Assembly (NCBI GenBank): GCA_965230185.1
Contig: OZ245995.1
Coordinates: forward strand, 5,580,001-5,644,000
DNA length: 64,000 nucleotides
Source of the DNA: Motiliproteus sp965230185
Lineage (GTDB): Bacteria; Pseudomonadota; Gammaproteobacteria; Pseudomonadales; Balneatricaceae
Direction: 5' to 3'
Position 1 is the first letter of the stretch. Each line of letters opens with the position of its first letter. Below, in pieces: positions 34,553-43,879 of this stretch. The notes under the pieces are model-generated. The model did not search any database, was not told where the DNA came from, and worked only from the letters and a program-made list of their open reading frames with translations. Position numbers and translations under genes: made by a program.

Positions 34553-35272
34553 ATGAGTCAATATAAAGGCATTCTGTTTGATAAGGACGGTACCCTGCTG
34601 GATTTTATGGCCACCTGGATGCCGGGCATCCGCCAGGCCGCCGGCTGGGTGGCCAGCGGCGATCTGCAACTGGCAGATCGGATGCTGCACGCCAGCGGTT
34701 ATGATCCGGACCTGGATATTATCCTCAGCGGCTCGCTGCTGGCCGCCGGCAATACCGAGGAGATTGCCGACTGCTGGGCCGGACTGCTTGAGGGTGACAG
34801 ACCACTGGATATGGTCGCCCGAATGGATACGATCTTTCGCCAGGCGGGGGCTGAAAACGGCGTGCCGGTAACCGACCTGGCAACCCTGTTCCACTCTCTG
34901 AAGCAGCGGGATATCAAACTGGGAATCGCCACCAGCGACAGCGAGCAGGGCGCCAGGCATTCGCTGGCACCCTTCGACATTCTCGAGCATCTGGACTTTG
35001 TCTGCGGCTACGACAGCGGTCACGGTGCCAAGCCCGGTCCGGGCATGGTCCACGCCTTCTGCCAACAGACCGGTCTGGACCAGTCCGAAGTAATCGTCAT
35101 CGGTGATAACCTTCACGATATCGAGATGGGGCGCCGTGCCGGCGCCGGGCTGGCTATCGGAGTACTGACCGGCACCAGTAATCACGATCAGCTCTGTGAG
35201 GATGCCGACTATGTACTGAGTAGCGTGGCGGAGATCTTTGATATTCTTGACGGCGCCCAACAGCCGGTCTGA
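34553..35272 (+). CDS. HAD-superfamily phosphatase, Gph-like
   Basis: 239 residues from the ATG at 34553 (MSQYKGILFDKDGTLLDF); a TTG at 34523 with GGAG before it would add 10 residues. HAD motif I is DKDGTLLDF with both Asp, motif II IATSDS, motif III the Lys of GAKPGPGM, and motif IV VIGDNLHDIEMGRRAG. Resembles phosphoglycolate phosphatase-type enzymes. The next gene follows at 35301, so an operon with the EamA transporter is likely. Substrate unknown. Confidence 0.88.
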   Translation: MSQYKGILFDKDGTLLDFMATWMPGIRQAAGWVASGDLQLADRMLHASGYDPDLDIILSGSLLAAGNTEEIADCWAGLLEGDRPLDMVARMDTIFRQAGAENGVPVTDLATLFHSLKQRDIKLGIATSDSEQGARHSLAPFDILEHLDFVCGYDSGHGAKPGPGMVHAFCQQTGLDQSEVIVIGDNLHDIEMGRRAGAGLAIGVLTGTSNHDQLCEDADYVLSSVAEIFDILDGAQQPV

Positions 35273-35300
35273 GAGGGACCTCAATGGCAGAAACACAACA

Positions 35301-36203
35301 ATGAGCCTGACTGCTGTTCTGCTGGTGGTGATCTCCGCGTTTATTCACGCCGGCTGGAATATGCTGGTCAAGAGTCGCCAGGCCAGCGCCGGCTTTCTGA
35401 TGGCGGCGATGATGGTCGGCGCCCTCTGTACGCTTCCTGTGCTGGGGTACTATGCCGAGATTCTGCCTCGCATCCCTCAACAGCTCTGGCTGCTGCTGAT
35501 CGCCACCGGAATCGCCCAGACCTTCTATAACATGGCGCTGGGGGCCGCCTACCGCAACGGCGACCTGTCGGTGGCCTACCCCATCGCCCGGTCGATGCCG
35601 GTACTGATGGTCGGCACTTTTACCCTGCTGGTCAGCGGTCCCGAAGCACTGTCACAGGCGGCCCTGGCGGGTATGCTGCTGATCGTCGCCGGCACCTTTC
35701 TGCTACCGGTGACCCGCCTTCAGCACTGGCATATCGGCCAGTATCTCAATATCGGTTGCCTGTTTGCCGTGCTGGCGGCGGTCGGCACCACCGGTTATTC
35801 GGTGATCGACAGCCGGGCGATGCAACAGCTACAGCAGCAACTGCTGCTGTCGACCACCGAATCCTCGCTACTCTATATCTCGCTGATGAGCCTGTTTGCC
35901 GCTCTCTGCTTCCTGGCGACGCTGACAGTCAGCAGCAGCGGCCGGGCCCAGATAGCCGCTCTCAGAACGACACCAAAATCCCCGATCATACTGGTGGGCA
36001 TCGGTACCACCCTCACCTACGGGCTGGTGCTGGCGGCCATGCTCCATGTGGATGACGTCAGTTATGTGGTGGCCTTTCGCCAGCTGAGTATTCCGGTGGG
36101 GGTGTTACTGGGTCTGCTGATTCTGAAAGAACAGGTAAGCCCCGTCCGGTTGACGGGAGTGATGGTGATGTTCTGTGGACTGGTACTGGTGGCGCTGGGA
36201 TAA
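35301..36203 (+). CDS. EamA/DMT-family transporter
   Basis: 300-residue inner-membrane protein with ten predicted hydrophobic segments in two halves of EamA type. The first half holds AFIHAGWNMLVKSRQASAGF and AAYRNGDLSVAYPIARSMPV. The second half ends with RQLSIPVGVLLGLLILKEQV and the usual last segment LTGVMVMFCGLVLVALG. I start it at the ATG at 35301 because the sequence then begins with the first membrane segment; an earlier in-frame start overlaps the HAD gene. Exported metabolite unknown. Confidence 0.87.
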   Translation: MSLTAVLLVVISAFIHAGWNMLVKSRQASAGFLMAAMMVGALCTLPVLGYYAEILPRIPQQLWLLLIATGIAQTFYNMALGAAYRNGDLSVAYPIARSMPVLMVGTFTLLVSGPEALSQAALAGMLLIVAGTFLLPVTRLQHWHIGQYLNIGCLFAVLAAVGTTGYSVIDSRAMQQLQQQLLLSTTESSLLYISLMSLFAALCFLATLTVSSSGRAQIAALRTTPKSPIILVGIGTTLTYGLVLAAMLHVDDVSYVVAFRQLSIPVGVLLGLLILKEQVSPVRLTGVMVMFCGLVLVALG

Positions 36204-36235
36204 CCTCGGCGGAGAACGGTCCTGCCACCGTCTGG

Positions 36236-36475
36236 TCAGAGCTGTGCCAGTCCGCGCTCGACGGCCTGCTTAACCTCCGGCAGCAGCAGGTCCGCGTGCT
36301 TCAGCAGCGCGTTAAACAGCTCGGCAAGGCGGGTTTCCGGCTGCGGTTGCAGCCCGTGCCACTGCAGTGCTTCGGCAACACACTGCTCGGGGCTGAGATC
36401 CGCTGCCAGGGCAACACCCAGTTCCGTCAGTCGCTCACGAAAGTCGTCCTGGTCCACAAGGTCGGCGATCATCAT
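36236..36475 (-). CDS. Small hypothetical protein
   Basis: 79 residues, or 78 from the second Met. Acidic, Leu-rich, helical (FRERLTELGVALAADLSPEQ; LPEVKQAVERGLAQL), without Cys or membrane segment. Convergent with the EamA gene. It has good codon use and no similar repeat elsewhere in the window, so it is probably real. Not recognised. Confidence 0.55.
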   Translation of the reverse strand: MMIADLVDQDDFRERLTELGVALAADLSPEQCVAEALQWHGLQPQPETRLAELFNALLKHADLLLPEVKQAVERGLAQL

Positions 36476-36671
36476 AGCGAGGAGTCCTCATCTGATCCGG
36501 TTTACAACGATGTTCTTATTCTGGCGGTAAAGCGGGTGTGAAAACAGCTCTGGATTCGGGGAATACTGTTCTGTCTGCGACCAGAAAGCTGTTTTTAAGT
36601 CCGGAGCAAGATGGAAATCCCTCAACACCCGGGAGACAGAAGACCCCGGCATACTTAGATTCCGGATTGTT

Positions 36672-37236
36672 CCTGAATTGCAGAGGTCTGCTGATAGTCC
36701 TATTTGCGCCTTGCCGGGCGCCTTCGTTTCTTTGCCACGGGCCAAAGAAACGGAAGCAAAGAAAACCCGCCCATGCCACCGGCCTCGGCTGCCCTCACTC
36801 CTCACCTGCAGCGGAAGCTGCGCGAACTCGGCCTGTGGCCTCAGACAAGCGCTTGCTTTATCCCGCTTCAGCCTGCGGGGCTCGGCGGTGGCAAAGGGTA
36901 ATGGGTGCCAGCCGATGACCTCTGTATCAGTTTGCCGACAGTAACTGCATTCATTGCTGGCACGGACCAGGTTCCCCTTCTGTGCTGCCGAGCATTGCAG
37001 CTTGTAAATGGATCAGTGCGAGGACTGTTTGAGGCCGCAAAGCGGCCTCGGTTATTGGTGCAGACACCAACTCTGCGGGCCATCTGAAGCTGTTCAGGCT
37101 GCGCCAGTCGCAGCACCCGTTTGCAAGCGAAACGCGCAGGGAAGCTGGCGAAGCCAGCCAAACAGCAGGGACGGCTTTGGATTGTTAAGGTCTTTGGGCG
37201 CCCAAAGACTTTAACTCGCCGTCAGTGCGAAAACGG
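36672..37236. repeat. Dispersed 0.5-kb intergenic repeat, doublet 1 left copy
   Basis: Starts CCTGAATTGCAG, then GGGCGCCTTCGTTTCTTTG, a hairpin (TTTCTTTG...CAAAGAAA), the block CCCGCCCATGCCACCGGCCT, CTGCGGGGCTCGGCGGTGGC, and a middle with CCGAGCATTGCAGCTTGTAA. Further hairpins include GAGGCCGCAAAGCGGCCTC. It ends with a perfect-arm hairpin at about 37184-37215 (GTTAAGGTCTTTGGG...CCCAAAGAC) and CTCGCCGTCAGTGCGAAAAC. Several frames are open through it but are dictated by the repeat and are not genes. Confidence 0.85.
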
Positions 37237-37269
37237 GGTTATCAGCAGACTCGTCAGACCAGAATTAAT

Positions 37270-37825
37270 CCTGAATTACTGTATTTAACCGATAGTTCAG
37301 GTTGCGCCACCCGGGCGCCTTCATTTCTTTGCCGCGGGCCAAAGAAACGGAAGCAAAGAAAACCCGCCCCATGCCACCGGCCTTCGGCTTCCCTCACTCC
37401 TCGACTGAAACGGGCGCTGCGCGAACTCGGCCTTCGGCCTCAGACAAGCGCTTGCTTTATCCCGCTTCAGCCTGCGGGGCTCGGCGGTGGCAAAGGGTAA
37501 TGGGTGCCAGCCGATGACCTCTGTATCAGTTTGCCGACAGTAACTGCATTCATTGCTGGCACGGACCAGATTCCCCTTCTGTGCTGCCGAGCATTGCAGC
37601 TTGTAAATGGATCAGTGTGAGGACTGATTGAGACCACAAAGCGGCCTCGGTTATTGGTGCAGACACCAACTCTGCGGGCCAGCTGAAGCTGTTCAGGCTG
37701 CGCACCCATTTGCAAGCGAAACGCGCAGGGAAGCTGGCGAAGCCAGCCAAACAGCAGGGGCGGCTTTGAATTGTTAAGGTCTTTGGCCGCCCAAAGACCT
37801 TAACTCGCCATCAGGGCGAAAACGG
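37270..37825. repeat. Dispersed 0.5-kb intergenic repeat, doublet 1 right copy
   Basis: Second copy in direct orientation, 33 bp after the first, starting CCTGAATTACTG and ending CATCAGGGCGAAAACGG. Its central 300 bases are nearly identical to the left copy, with a short deletion in the GCGCC-GTCGCAGC stretch. The linker between the copies (ending AGACCAGAATTAAT) is also seen between F and G copies at 55039-55071, so the doublet seems to be a unit. Confidence 0.85.
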
Positions 37826-37902
37826 AACCTCCAGCAAACCTGACAGGTCAGGATCCTGTTGAAACAGCTGTTTCGCCTGTCGGCCACACCGATACTGCAG
37901 AC

Positions 37903-37928
37903 AAAAGAAAGCCGGCCCGAAGGCCGGC
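37903..37928 (-). terminator. Rho-independent terminator after BCCT transporter gene
   Basis: On the minus strand GCCGGCC-TTCG-GGCCGGC is followed by TTTCTTTTG, 33 bp beyond the BCCT stop codon. A 7-bp GC stem with a UUCG-type loop and T-rich tail. Confidence 0.9.
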
Positions 37929-37960
37929 TCAGTACCTGATAACCCAACGGATCAGAAAGG

Positions 37961-39553
37961 TTATCGAAGTTCCTGTTTCAGACCCTTATAGAGGCTGACG
38001 CACATCAGCAGCAGGATGGCCGTAAACGGCAGACCCGCCGTAATAGCACCTGCCTGCAGCGCTTTCAGGGCATCGGCACCACCGCCGAACAGCAGCGCAC
38101 CGGCGATCAGGCCCTGCATAGTTGCCCAGAAGACACGCTGAGTCACCGGCGCATCGACCTTACCACCGGCGGTGATGCTGTCGATAACCAGCGAACCGGA
38201 GTCGGAGGAGGTAATGAAGAACACCAGCACCAGGATAATCGCCATACCGGAGGTGATCTCAGCCAGCGGCATATTGGCCAGCATGTGGAACATAGTCAGA
38301 GAGACATCACCCACGCCGTTAGCCAGTTCACCGATGCTGTTCTGGACCTGGTCCAGAGCATTACCGCCGAAGGCAGCCATCCAGACCGCAGACATCAGGG
38401 TAGGAATCAGCAGTACAGCGATCATGAACTCGCGAACGGTACGACCTTTGGAGACCCGCGCGATAAACATGCCAACAAAAGGAGACCAGGAGATCCACCA
38501 GGCCCAGTAGAACACAGTCCAGCCATGGTACCAGGTTTCATCTTCGCGGCCGACCCAGTTACTGAGAGGAACGATGTTCTCGACGTAGCTGCCCAGCAGC
38601 AGTCCCAGATTGCCGAAGAAACCACCGATGGAACCGGCGATGATCACAAACAGCAGCAGCACCAGCGCAATCACCATGTTGATGTTACTGAGCAGTTTGA
38701 CGCCGCCGTCGAGGCCACGCACCACCGAGAACAGGGCGATGGCGGTAACCACCACGATCACGGCGATCTGGGTGTTGATGGTGTTGTCGGCGCCGAACAG
38801 GTGGCTGAGACCACTGGTAGCCTGTTGCGCCCCCAGACCCAGCGAGGTCGCCAGACCGAAGATGGTGGCCAGTACTGCAAGGATATCGATAACGTGGCCA
38901 ATGGGACCCCAGACACGGTCACCCAGCAGTGGATAGAAGGCGGAGCGAATGGTCAATGGCAGCTTCTTATTGTAGGTAAAGAAAGCCAGTGCCAGTGCGA
39001 CAACACCATAAATAGCCCAGGGATGCAGTCCCCAGTGGAACATGGTCGCGCCCATCGCCATGGCGGCACCTTCCGGTGTCTTGGCGGCGGCGTTAAGCGG
39101 AGTGCCATACCAGTCGGTGTAGTAAGCGACAGGCTCAGCCACACTCCAGAACATCAGACCGATGCCCATACCGGCGGCAAAAAGCATCGCCAGCCAGGAG
39201 GGCCGGGAGAATTCAGGTTTTGCGTTGGCGCCACCCAGGCGAATCTTACCCACTGGCAATACGATCATTGCCAGGCAGAACAGTACGAAGACGTTACCAC
39301 CGATCATAAACAGCCAGTCGAAGTTAGCGATCGACCAGCCGCGAGCCCCGACCAGCATATCTTTCGATTCTGCCGGGAATGCCAGCGCACCGACGACAAA
39401 CAGCAGAATCAGCACGGCACTGATGCCAAAGACGGGATTGTGGATATCCATGCCCATCACCTGGACGTTATCCTGGCCCACCTTGTAGTCAGTGTCGTAG
39501 TCCGATTCCGACTGGGTCGTCAGACTTCCCGACAATTGAGCATTCTCATTCAT
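37961..39553 (-). CDS. BCCT-family compatible-solute transporter
   Basis: 530-residue transporter of the betaine/carnitine/choline family, normally with 12 membrane segments. The family signatures are GMGIGLMFWSVAEPVAYYT and WTVFYWAWWISWSPFVGMFI followed by ARVSKGRTVREF. The GMGIG stretch is the form seen in sodium-coupled betaine carriers such as BetP rather than the proton- or antiport-type. The polar N-terminal tail is about 50 residues. Start at 39553 is set by AGGAG 8 bases upstream; 58 further codons upstream are open. Betaine, choline, dimethylglycine or similar solutes are plausible substrates given the surrounding pathway. Confidence 0.93.
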   Translation of the reverse strand: MNENAQLSGSLTTQSESDYDTDYKVGQDNVQVMGMDIHNPVFGISAVLILLFVVGALAFPAESKDMLVGARGWSIANFDWLFMIGGNVFVLFCLAMIVLPVGKIRLGGANAKPEFSRPSWLAMLFAAGMGIGLMFWSVAEPVAYYTDWYGTPLNAAAKTPEGAAMAMGATMFHWGLHPWAIYGVVALALAFFTYNKKLPLTIRSAFYPLLGDRVWGPIGHVIDILAVLATIFGLATSLGLGAQQATSGLSHLFGADNTINTQIAVIVVVTAIALFSVVRGLDGGVKLLSNINMVIALVLLLFVIIAGSIGGFFGNLGLLLGSYVENIVPLSNWVGREDETWYHGWTVFYWAWWISWSPFVGMFIARVSKGRTVREFMIAVLLIPTLMSAVWMAAFGGNALDQVQNSIGELANGVGDVSLTMFHMLANMPLAEITSGMAIILVLVFFITSSDSGSLVIDSITAGGKVDAPVTQRVFWATMQGLIAGALLFGGGADALKALQAGAITAGLPFTAILLLMCVSLYKGLKQELR

Positions 39554-40012
39554 CGAATTACTCCTGCGATAGTTATTGTTTTTGTTGCGTATCAAAGCGC
39601 GTAGTCCGAAGATGACGATCCATGCACCTCCGGCGACATATACCATCTTACGGAGCTGGTCAGCAGCCATTATCCTTATAGCGACATCAAAACCGGTGTT
39701 TATGTCCGATATCGACATTTTTGCCACTGTTCAGCGTCAGATCTGAACGTTTCCTCTCTGTGGAAGGTCCGGGCTCAGTGGTGGTCGGCAAGGCTGTTCC
39801 GGAAACGACCGGCCTGCAACAAACGGCCGACAGGGTAGCACTTTTCAGGCGGTCATCCGTATGTTTATGGCCTGAGGGCGACGCGTACGCGTATCTTCGG
39901 GGCGCAGAGGCATAAAACTCCGGTTCCATGGTCAGTACACTGATACAGACTTGGGGCCGTGCGGCTTCCGATCAGCAACCAGAGCGGATACCGCAACCGA
40001 ACAGGACAGATT

Positions 40013-41899
40013 ATGCAGGCGGAACAGCTGGAAATATGTGGATTTCTGGGACAGCACCCACCCTTCAGCACGCTGCCGGAAGAGGCTCTGCAGCAAATCG
40101 CCCGGGAGATCGAAGTCAGCTATTTCCGGGCAGGCAGCCCGATTCTCAGCTTCGGCGATGAGATCCACGATCTTTATATGATTCGCAGCGGTTCGGTGGA
40201 GATCTTCCGCCGCGACGGCAAACTCTATGACCGGATCAGCGAAGGCGACCTGTTCGGCCAGATGGGGCTGTTGATGAATAACCGGGTACGACTGCCCACC
40301 AGCGCCCTGGAAGACACCCTGGTCTACTGCATCCCGGAAGCGGTATTCAGTAACCTCTGTGATCGCTTTGTCGAATTTGCGGACTTCGTAGAAGTTGAGG
40401 ACCGCACCCGCCTGCGCCAGACCGTTTCCCGCCAGCAGGACGCCAGCGATCTGATGACCTCCCGGGTGACAGCGCTGATCTCCCGGGAACCGGTCACCGT
40501 CAGCACCACCGAAACCATTCAGAATGCCGCCGTCATCATGACCCGGGAGTGCGTCTCATCGCTGCTGATTACCGATGCCGACGCCGAGGGGGAGGACAGA
40601 GATTCAGACCCGCGGCTGGCAGGGATCATTACTAACCGCGATCTGCGCAGCCGGGTGCTGGCGAAAGGGCTGTCGCTGCAGACACCGGTTTCCGAGATTA
40701 TGTCAACCGACCTGATCAGCCTCGATCATCACGCCTATGCCTTTGAAGCGATGCTGGCCATGTTGCGTTACAACCTGCATCACCTGCCGGTGCTCAAACA
40801 TAAACGGCTGATCGGAGTCATCTGCCTGTCGGACATCGTCCGCTATGAGTCCCAGAACAGTCTCTATGTGGTCAGCGGCATCTTCCGCTGCCAGAACACC
40901 GAAGAGCTGGCGGCCCTGTCAGAGGCGGTACGCGCCTGCTTTGTGCGGATGGTCAACGAAGACGCCAACTCCCATATGATCGGCAGTGCCATGGCCGTGA
41001 TCGGCTGCAGTTTTAAGCAGCGTCTGCTGGAACTGGCCGAAGAGGCCCTCGGTCCGCCACCCGTGCCCTACTGCTTCCTGGCGCTGGGTTCCATGGCCCG
41101 GGACGAACAGCTGATCGTCACCGACCAGGACAACGCCCTGATCCTCGGAGACAACTACGATCCGGAACGACACAACGCCTACTTTGAACAGCTGTCGACT
41201 TTTGTCTGTGACGGTCTGGCGGCCTGCGGCTACAGTTACTGCAAAGGCGAGATCATGGCCACCAACCCCCAGTGGCGTAAAACCCGTCGGGAGTGGGAGG
41301 ATTGCTTCGCCGACTGGATCGACAACCCCAACCCCCAGGGGCTGCTGAACAGCTCCATCTTCTTCGACCTGGCCGGCGTCTGGGGCCGCATCGACTGGGC
41401 CGACCAGCTCAACGAGTTTGTGGTGCGGCGGGCCCGCCGTAATCCGCGCTTTCTGGCCTGTCTGGCCCGCAATGCCCTGAATCGTACGCCGCCGCTGGGG
41501 TTCTTCAGAGATTTCGTGATGGAGCAGGATGGTCGCCACAACAACTCCATCAACCTCAAGCGCAGAGGCACCGCACCGCTGGCAGACCTGATCAGAGTGC
41601 ATGCCCTGGCGGTGGGCTCCAGCTCCCGCAACTCCTTCGAGCGCCTTAACGATGTACTCGACGCCGATCTGCTGCCCCGGGGTAAAGGTTCCGATCTGCG
41701 TGATGCGCTGGAATTTATCTCGCTGGTACGGATTCGCCACCAGGCGCTGGATCTTGAAGCCGGCCGGGACGCGGACAACAACATCGAGCCGGAAAACCTG
41801 TCCGATTTCGAGCGCCGCAACCTCAAGGATGCCTTCAGTATCCTCCGTAATGCCCAGAAGTTCCTGAAATTCCGCTACCAGTCCCGACGCTCCGGTTGA
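40013..41899 (+). CDS. cNMP-binding, CBS and DUF294 nucleotidyltransferase-like protein
   Basis: 628 residues. Order of domains: cyclic-nucleotide-binding fold (about 15-125; ISEGDLFGQMGLLMNNRVRL), a CBS pair (about 150-280; VSEIMSTDLISLDHHAYAF), the DUF294 nucleotidyltransferase-like domain with GSMARDEQLIVTDQDNALIL (about 360-380), and a C-terminal helical domain. The domain set is the one found beside solute/acetate symporters, where it is thought to sense second messengers or energy state. Start chosen at 40013 with AGGACAG upstream. The exonuclease gene follows within 10 bp, and the BCCT gene diverges. Confidence 0.92.
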   Translation: MQAEQLEICGFLGQHPPFSTLPEEALQQIAREIEVSYFRAGSPILSFGDEIHDLYMIRSGSVEIFRRDGKLYDRISEGDLFGQMGLLMNNRVRLPTSALEDTLVYCIPEAVFSNLCDRFVEFADFVEVEDRTRLRQTVSRQQDASDLMTSRVTALISREPVTVSTTETIQNAAVIMTRECVSSLLITDADAEGEDRDSDPRLAGIITNRDLRSRVLAKGLSLQTPVSEIMSTDLISLDHHAYAFEAMLAMLRYNLHHLPVLKHKRLIGVICLSDIVRYESQNSLYVVSGIFRCQNTEELAALSEAVRACFVRMVNEDANSHMIGSAMAVIGCSFKQRLLELAEEALGPPPVPYCFLALGSMARDEQLIVTDQDNALILGDNYDPERHNAYFEQLSTFVCDGLAACGYSYCKGEIMATNPQWRKTRREWEDCFADWIDNPNPQGLLNSSIFFDLAGVWGRIDWADQLNEFVVRRARRNPRFLACLARNALNRTPPLGFFRDFVMEQDGRHNNSINLKRRGTAPLADLIRVHALAVGSSSRNSFERLNDVLDADLLPRGKGSDLRDALEFISLVRIRHQALDLEAGRDADNNIEPENLSDFERRNLKDAFSILRNAQKFLKFRYQSRRSG

Positions 41900-41908
41900 G
41901 GTCAGCCT

Positions 41909-42640
41909 GTGATACCGCCCCTTAACCTTGCTCCCCGAACCGAGACCATTCCGGACTGGCCGCTACTATTCAGGCGACGCGCTGAGGAGGTCCGCCATCC
42001 GCTGCTGCAACGTTATTACGGAGCGGGAAGTCCCACCGGCGATACACCGGTCAGCGACGTCTCCTTTGTGGCGATGGATTTCGAAACCACCGGTCTGGCC
42101 CCCCTCAGCCACGATATCGTCAGTATCGGTCTGGTGCCCTTCAGCCTGCGGCGAATCTTCTGCCGACAATCCCGTCACTGGATTATCAATCCGGCCCGAC
42201 CGCTGGTAAATCAGTCCGTGGTAATTCACGGCATCACCCACTCCGACGTCAGTGAGGCACCGGACCTGACCGAAATTCTGGAGCCACTGCTGGAGTGTCT
42301 GGCCGGCCGTATCGTGGTTGTCCATCACCGGGCCATCGAACGGGGGTTTCTCGACGCCGCTCTGCGGCAGCGAATCGGTGAGGGTATCGAATTTCCGGTG
42401 GTCGACACCATGGACCTTGAGGCCCGCCTGCACCGACGTCGCCCTCTGGGTTTCTGGTCCCGACTGATGGGCCGAAAGCCGGTGTCGATCCGTCTGGCCG
42501 ACAGCCGGTTACGCTATGGGCTGCCCGGCTACCAGCTTCATCATGCGCTGACTGACGCGCTGGCATCGGCGGAGCTGCTGCAGGCGCAGATCGCCCATCA
42601 TTATTCGCCGGATACACCACTGGCGGAGATCTGGCGCTGA
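41909..42640 (+). CDS. DnaQ-like DEDDh 3'-5' exonuclease
   Basis: 243 residues with a DEDDh exonuclease domain at about residues 50-225. Exo I is MDFETTGL, with VVIHGITHSDVSEAPD, Exo II around VHHRAIERGFLDAAL and Exo III HHALTDALASAELL (His and Asp). It resembles the DNA polymerase III epsilon family but is not the replicative subunit. The start is a GTG at 41909, preceded by GAGG. It follows the cNMP/CBS/DUF294 gene directly, a pairing recurrent in Proteobacteria, so the two probably share an operon. Confidence 0.9.
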   Translation: MIPPLNLAPRTETIPDWPLLFRRRAEEVRHPLLQRYYGAGSPTGDTPVSDVSFVAMDFETTGLAPLSHDIVSIGLVPFSLRRIFCRQSRHWIINPARPLVNQSVVIHGITHSDVSEAPDLTEILEPLLECLAGRIVVVHHRAIERGFLDAALRQRIGEGIEFPVVDTMDLEARLHRRRPLGFWSRLMGRKPVSIRLADSRLRYGLPGYQLHHALTDALASAELLQAQIAHHYSPDTPLAEIWR

Positions 42641-42690
42641 CCGTACCGAACGGCAGCGATCGGCAATCCCGGCAGATCCGAATTAGTAGT

Positions 42691-43256
42691 CCTGAATTAC
42701 AGAATTCAACTGCCAGTTCAGATTGCGCCTGGCCGGGCGCCTTCATTTCTCTGAAACGGTTCAGAGAAACAGAAGCAAAGAGAACCCGCCCTATGTCACC
42801 GGCCTGCGGCTGCCCTCACTCCTCGACTGTAGCGGGCGCTGCGCGAACTCGGCCTGCGGCCTCAGACAAGCGCTTGCTTAATCCCGCTTCAGCCTGCGGG
42901 GCTCGGCGGTGGCAAAGGGGATCAGTTGCCGGCTGATAGCTCTGTGTTGATCTGCATGTGGTAGCAGTGTCAGTTGCTGGCACGGAATCAATCTTCCCTT
43001 CTGGGCAGCCGAGTATTGCAGCTTGTAAACGGATCAGTGCGAGGACTGTTTGAAGCCACAAAGCGGCCTCGGTTATTGGTGCAGGCACCAACCCTCCGGG
43101 CCAGCTGAAGCTGTTCAGGCTGCGCCTGTCGCAGCACTCGTTTACAAGCGAAACGCGCAGGGAAGCTGGAAAGTCAGCCAAACAGCAGGGGTGGCTTTGG
43201 ATTGTTAAGGTCTTTGGCCGCCCAAAGACCTTAACTCGCCGTCGGGCGAAAAGCGG
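42691..43256. repeat. Dispersed 0.5-kb intergenic repeat, doublet 2 left copy
   Basis: Starts CCTGAATTACAGAATTCAAC and ends GTCGGGCGAAAAGCGG. The first hairpin is the TTCTCTGA...TCAGAGAA form instead of TTCTTTG...CAAAGAA, meaning the two arms changed together. The terminal hairpin GTTAAGGTCTTTGG-CCG-CCCAAAGACCTTAAC (in two parts) is complete. Open frames across it are artefacts of the repeat. Confidence 0.85.
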
Positions 43257-43288
43257 ACTATCGACGAACTCTACAAGCAAAAACTGTT

Positions 43289-43798
43289 ACTGAATTATAG
43301 AGTTCAGCTGATAGATCGGGTTGCGCCCAGCCGGGCGCCTTCATTTCTTTGCTGCGGGGCAAAGAAACGGAAGCAAAGAAAGCCCGCCCATGCCACCGGC
43401 CTGCGGCTGCCCTCACTCCTCGACCGAAGCGGGCGCTGCGCGAACTCGGCCTACGGCCTCAGACAAGCGCTTGCTTCATCCCGCTTCAGCCTGCGGGGCT
43501 CGGCGGTGGCAAAAGGGAATTTGGGTGCCAGCAGGTAGTTCTGAGTTAGCCAGCAGGCAGAAGCAGTGTTGGATACAGGCACGGGCTTGGCTTCCCCTTC
43601 TGTGCAGCCGAGCATTGCAGCTTGTAAATGGATCAGTGCGAGGACTGTTTGAGGTCGCGAAGCGGCCGAGTTCCACAGCACCCATTTACAAGCGAAACGC
43701 GCAGGGAAGCTGGCAAAGCCAGCCAAACAGCAGGGGTGGCTTTGGATTGTTAAGGTCTTTGGCCGCCCAAAGACCTTAACTCGCCGTCGGGCGAAAAG
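43289..43798. repeat. Dispersed 0.5-kb intergenic repeat, doublet 2 right copy
   Basis: Same orientation, 33 bp after the preceding copy, starting CTGAATTATAGAGTTCAGC. It has the TTTCTTTG...CAAAGAAA form of the first hairpin, so the two hairpin forms sit side by side. About 60 bases of the centre (the CTCGGTTATTGG part) are deleted. It ends in the same terminal hairpin and GTCGGGCGAAAAGGG. Confidence 0.85.
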
Positions 43799-43879
43799 GG
43801 GCAATCAGCAACCCCGGGAATTCAAATGAAACCCTGTGTTTCCGACTCCAACTGATGTTAGCGTCTTCCGGAGACCGGC

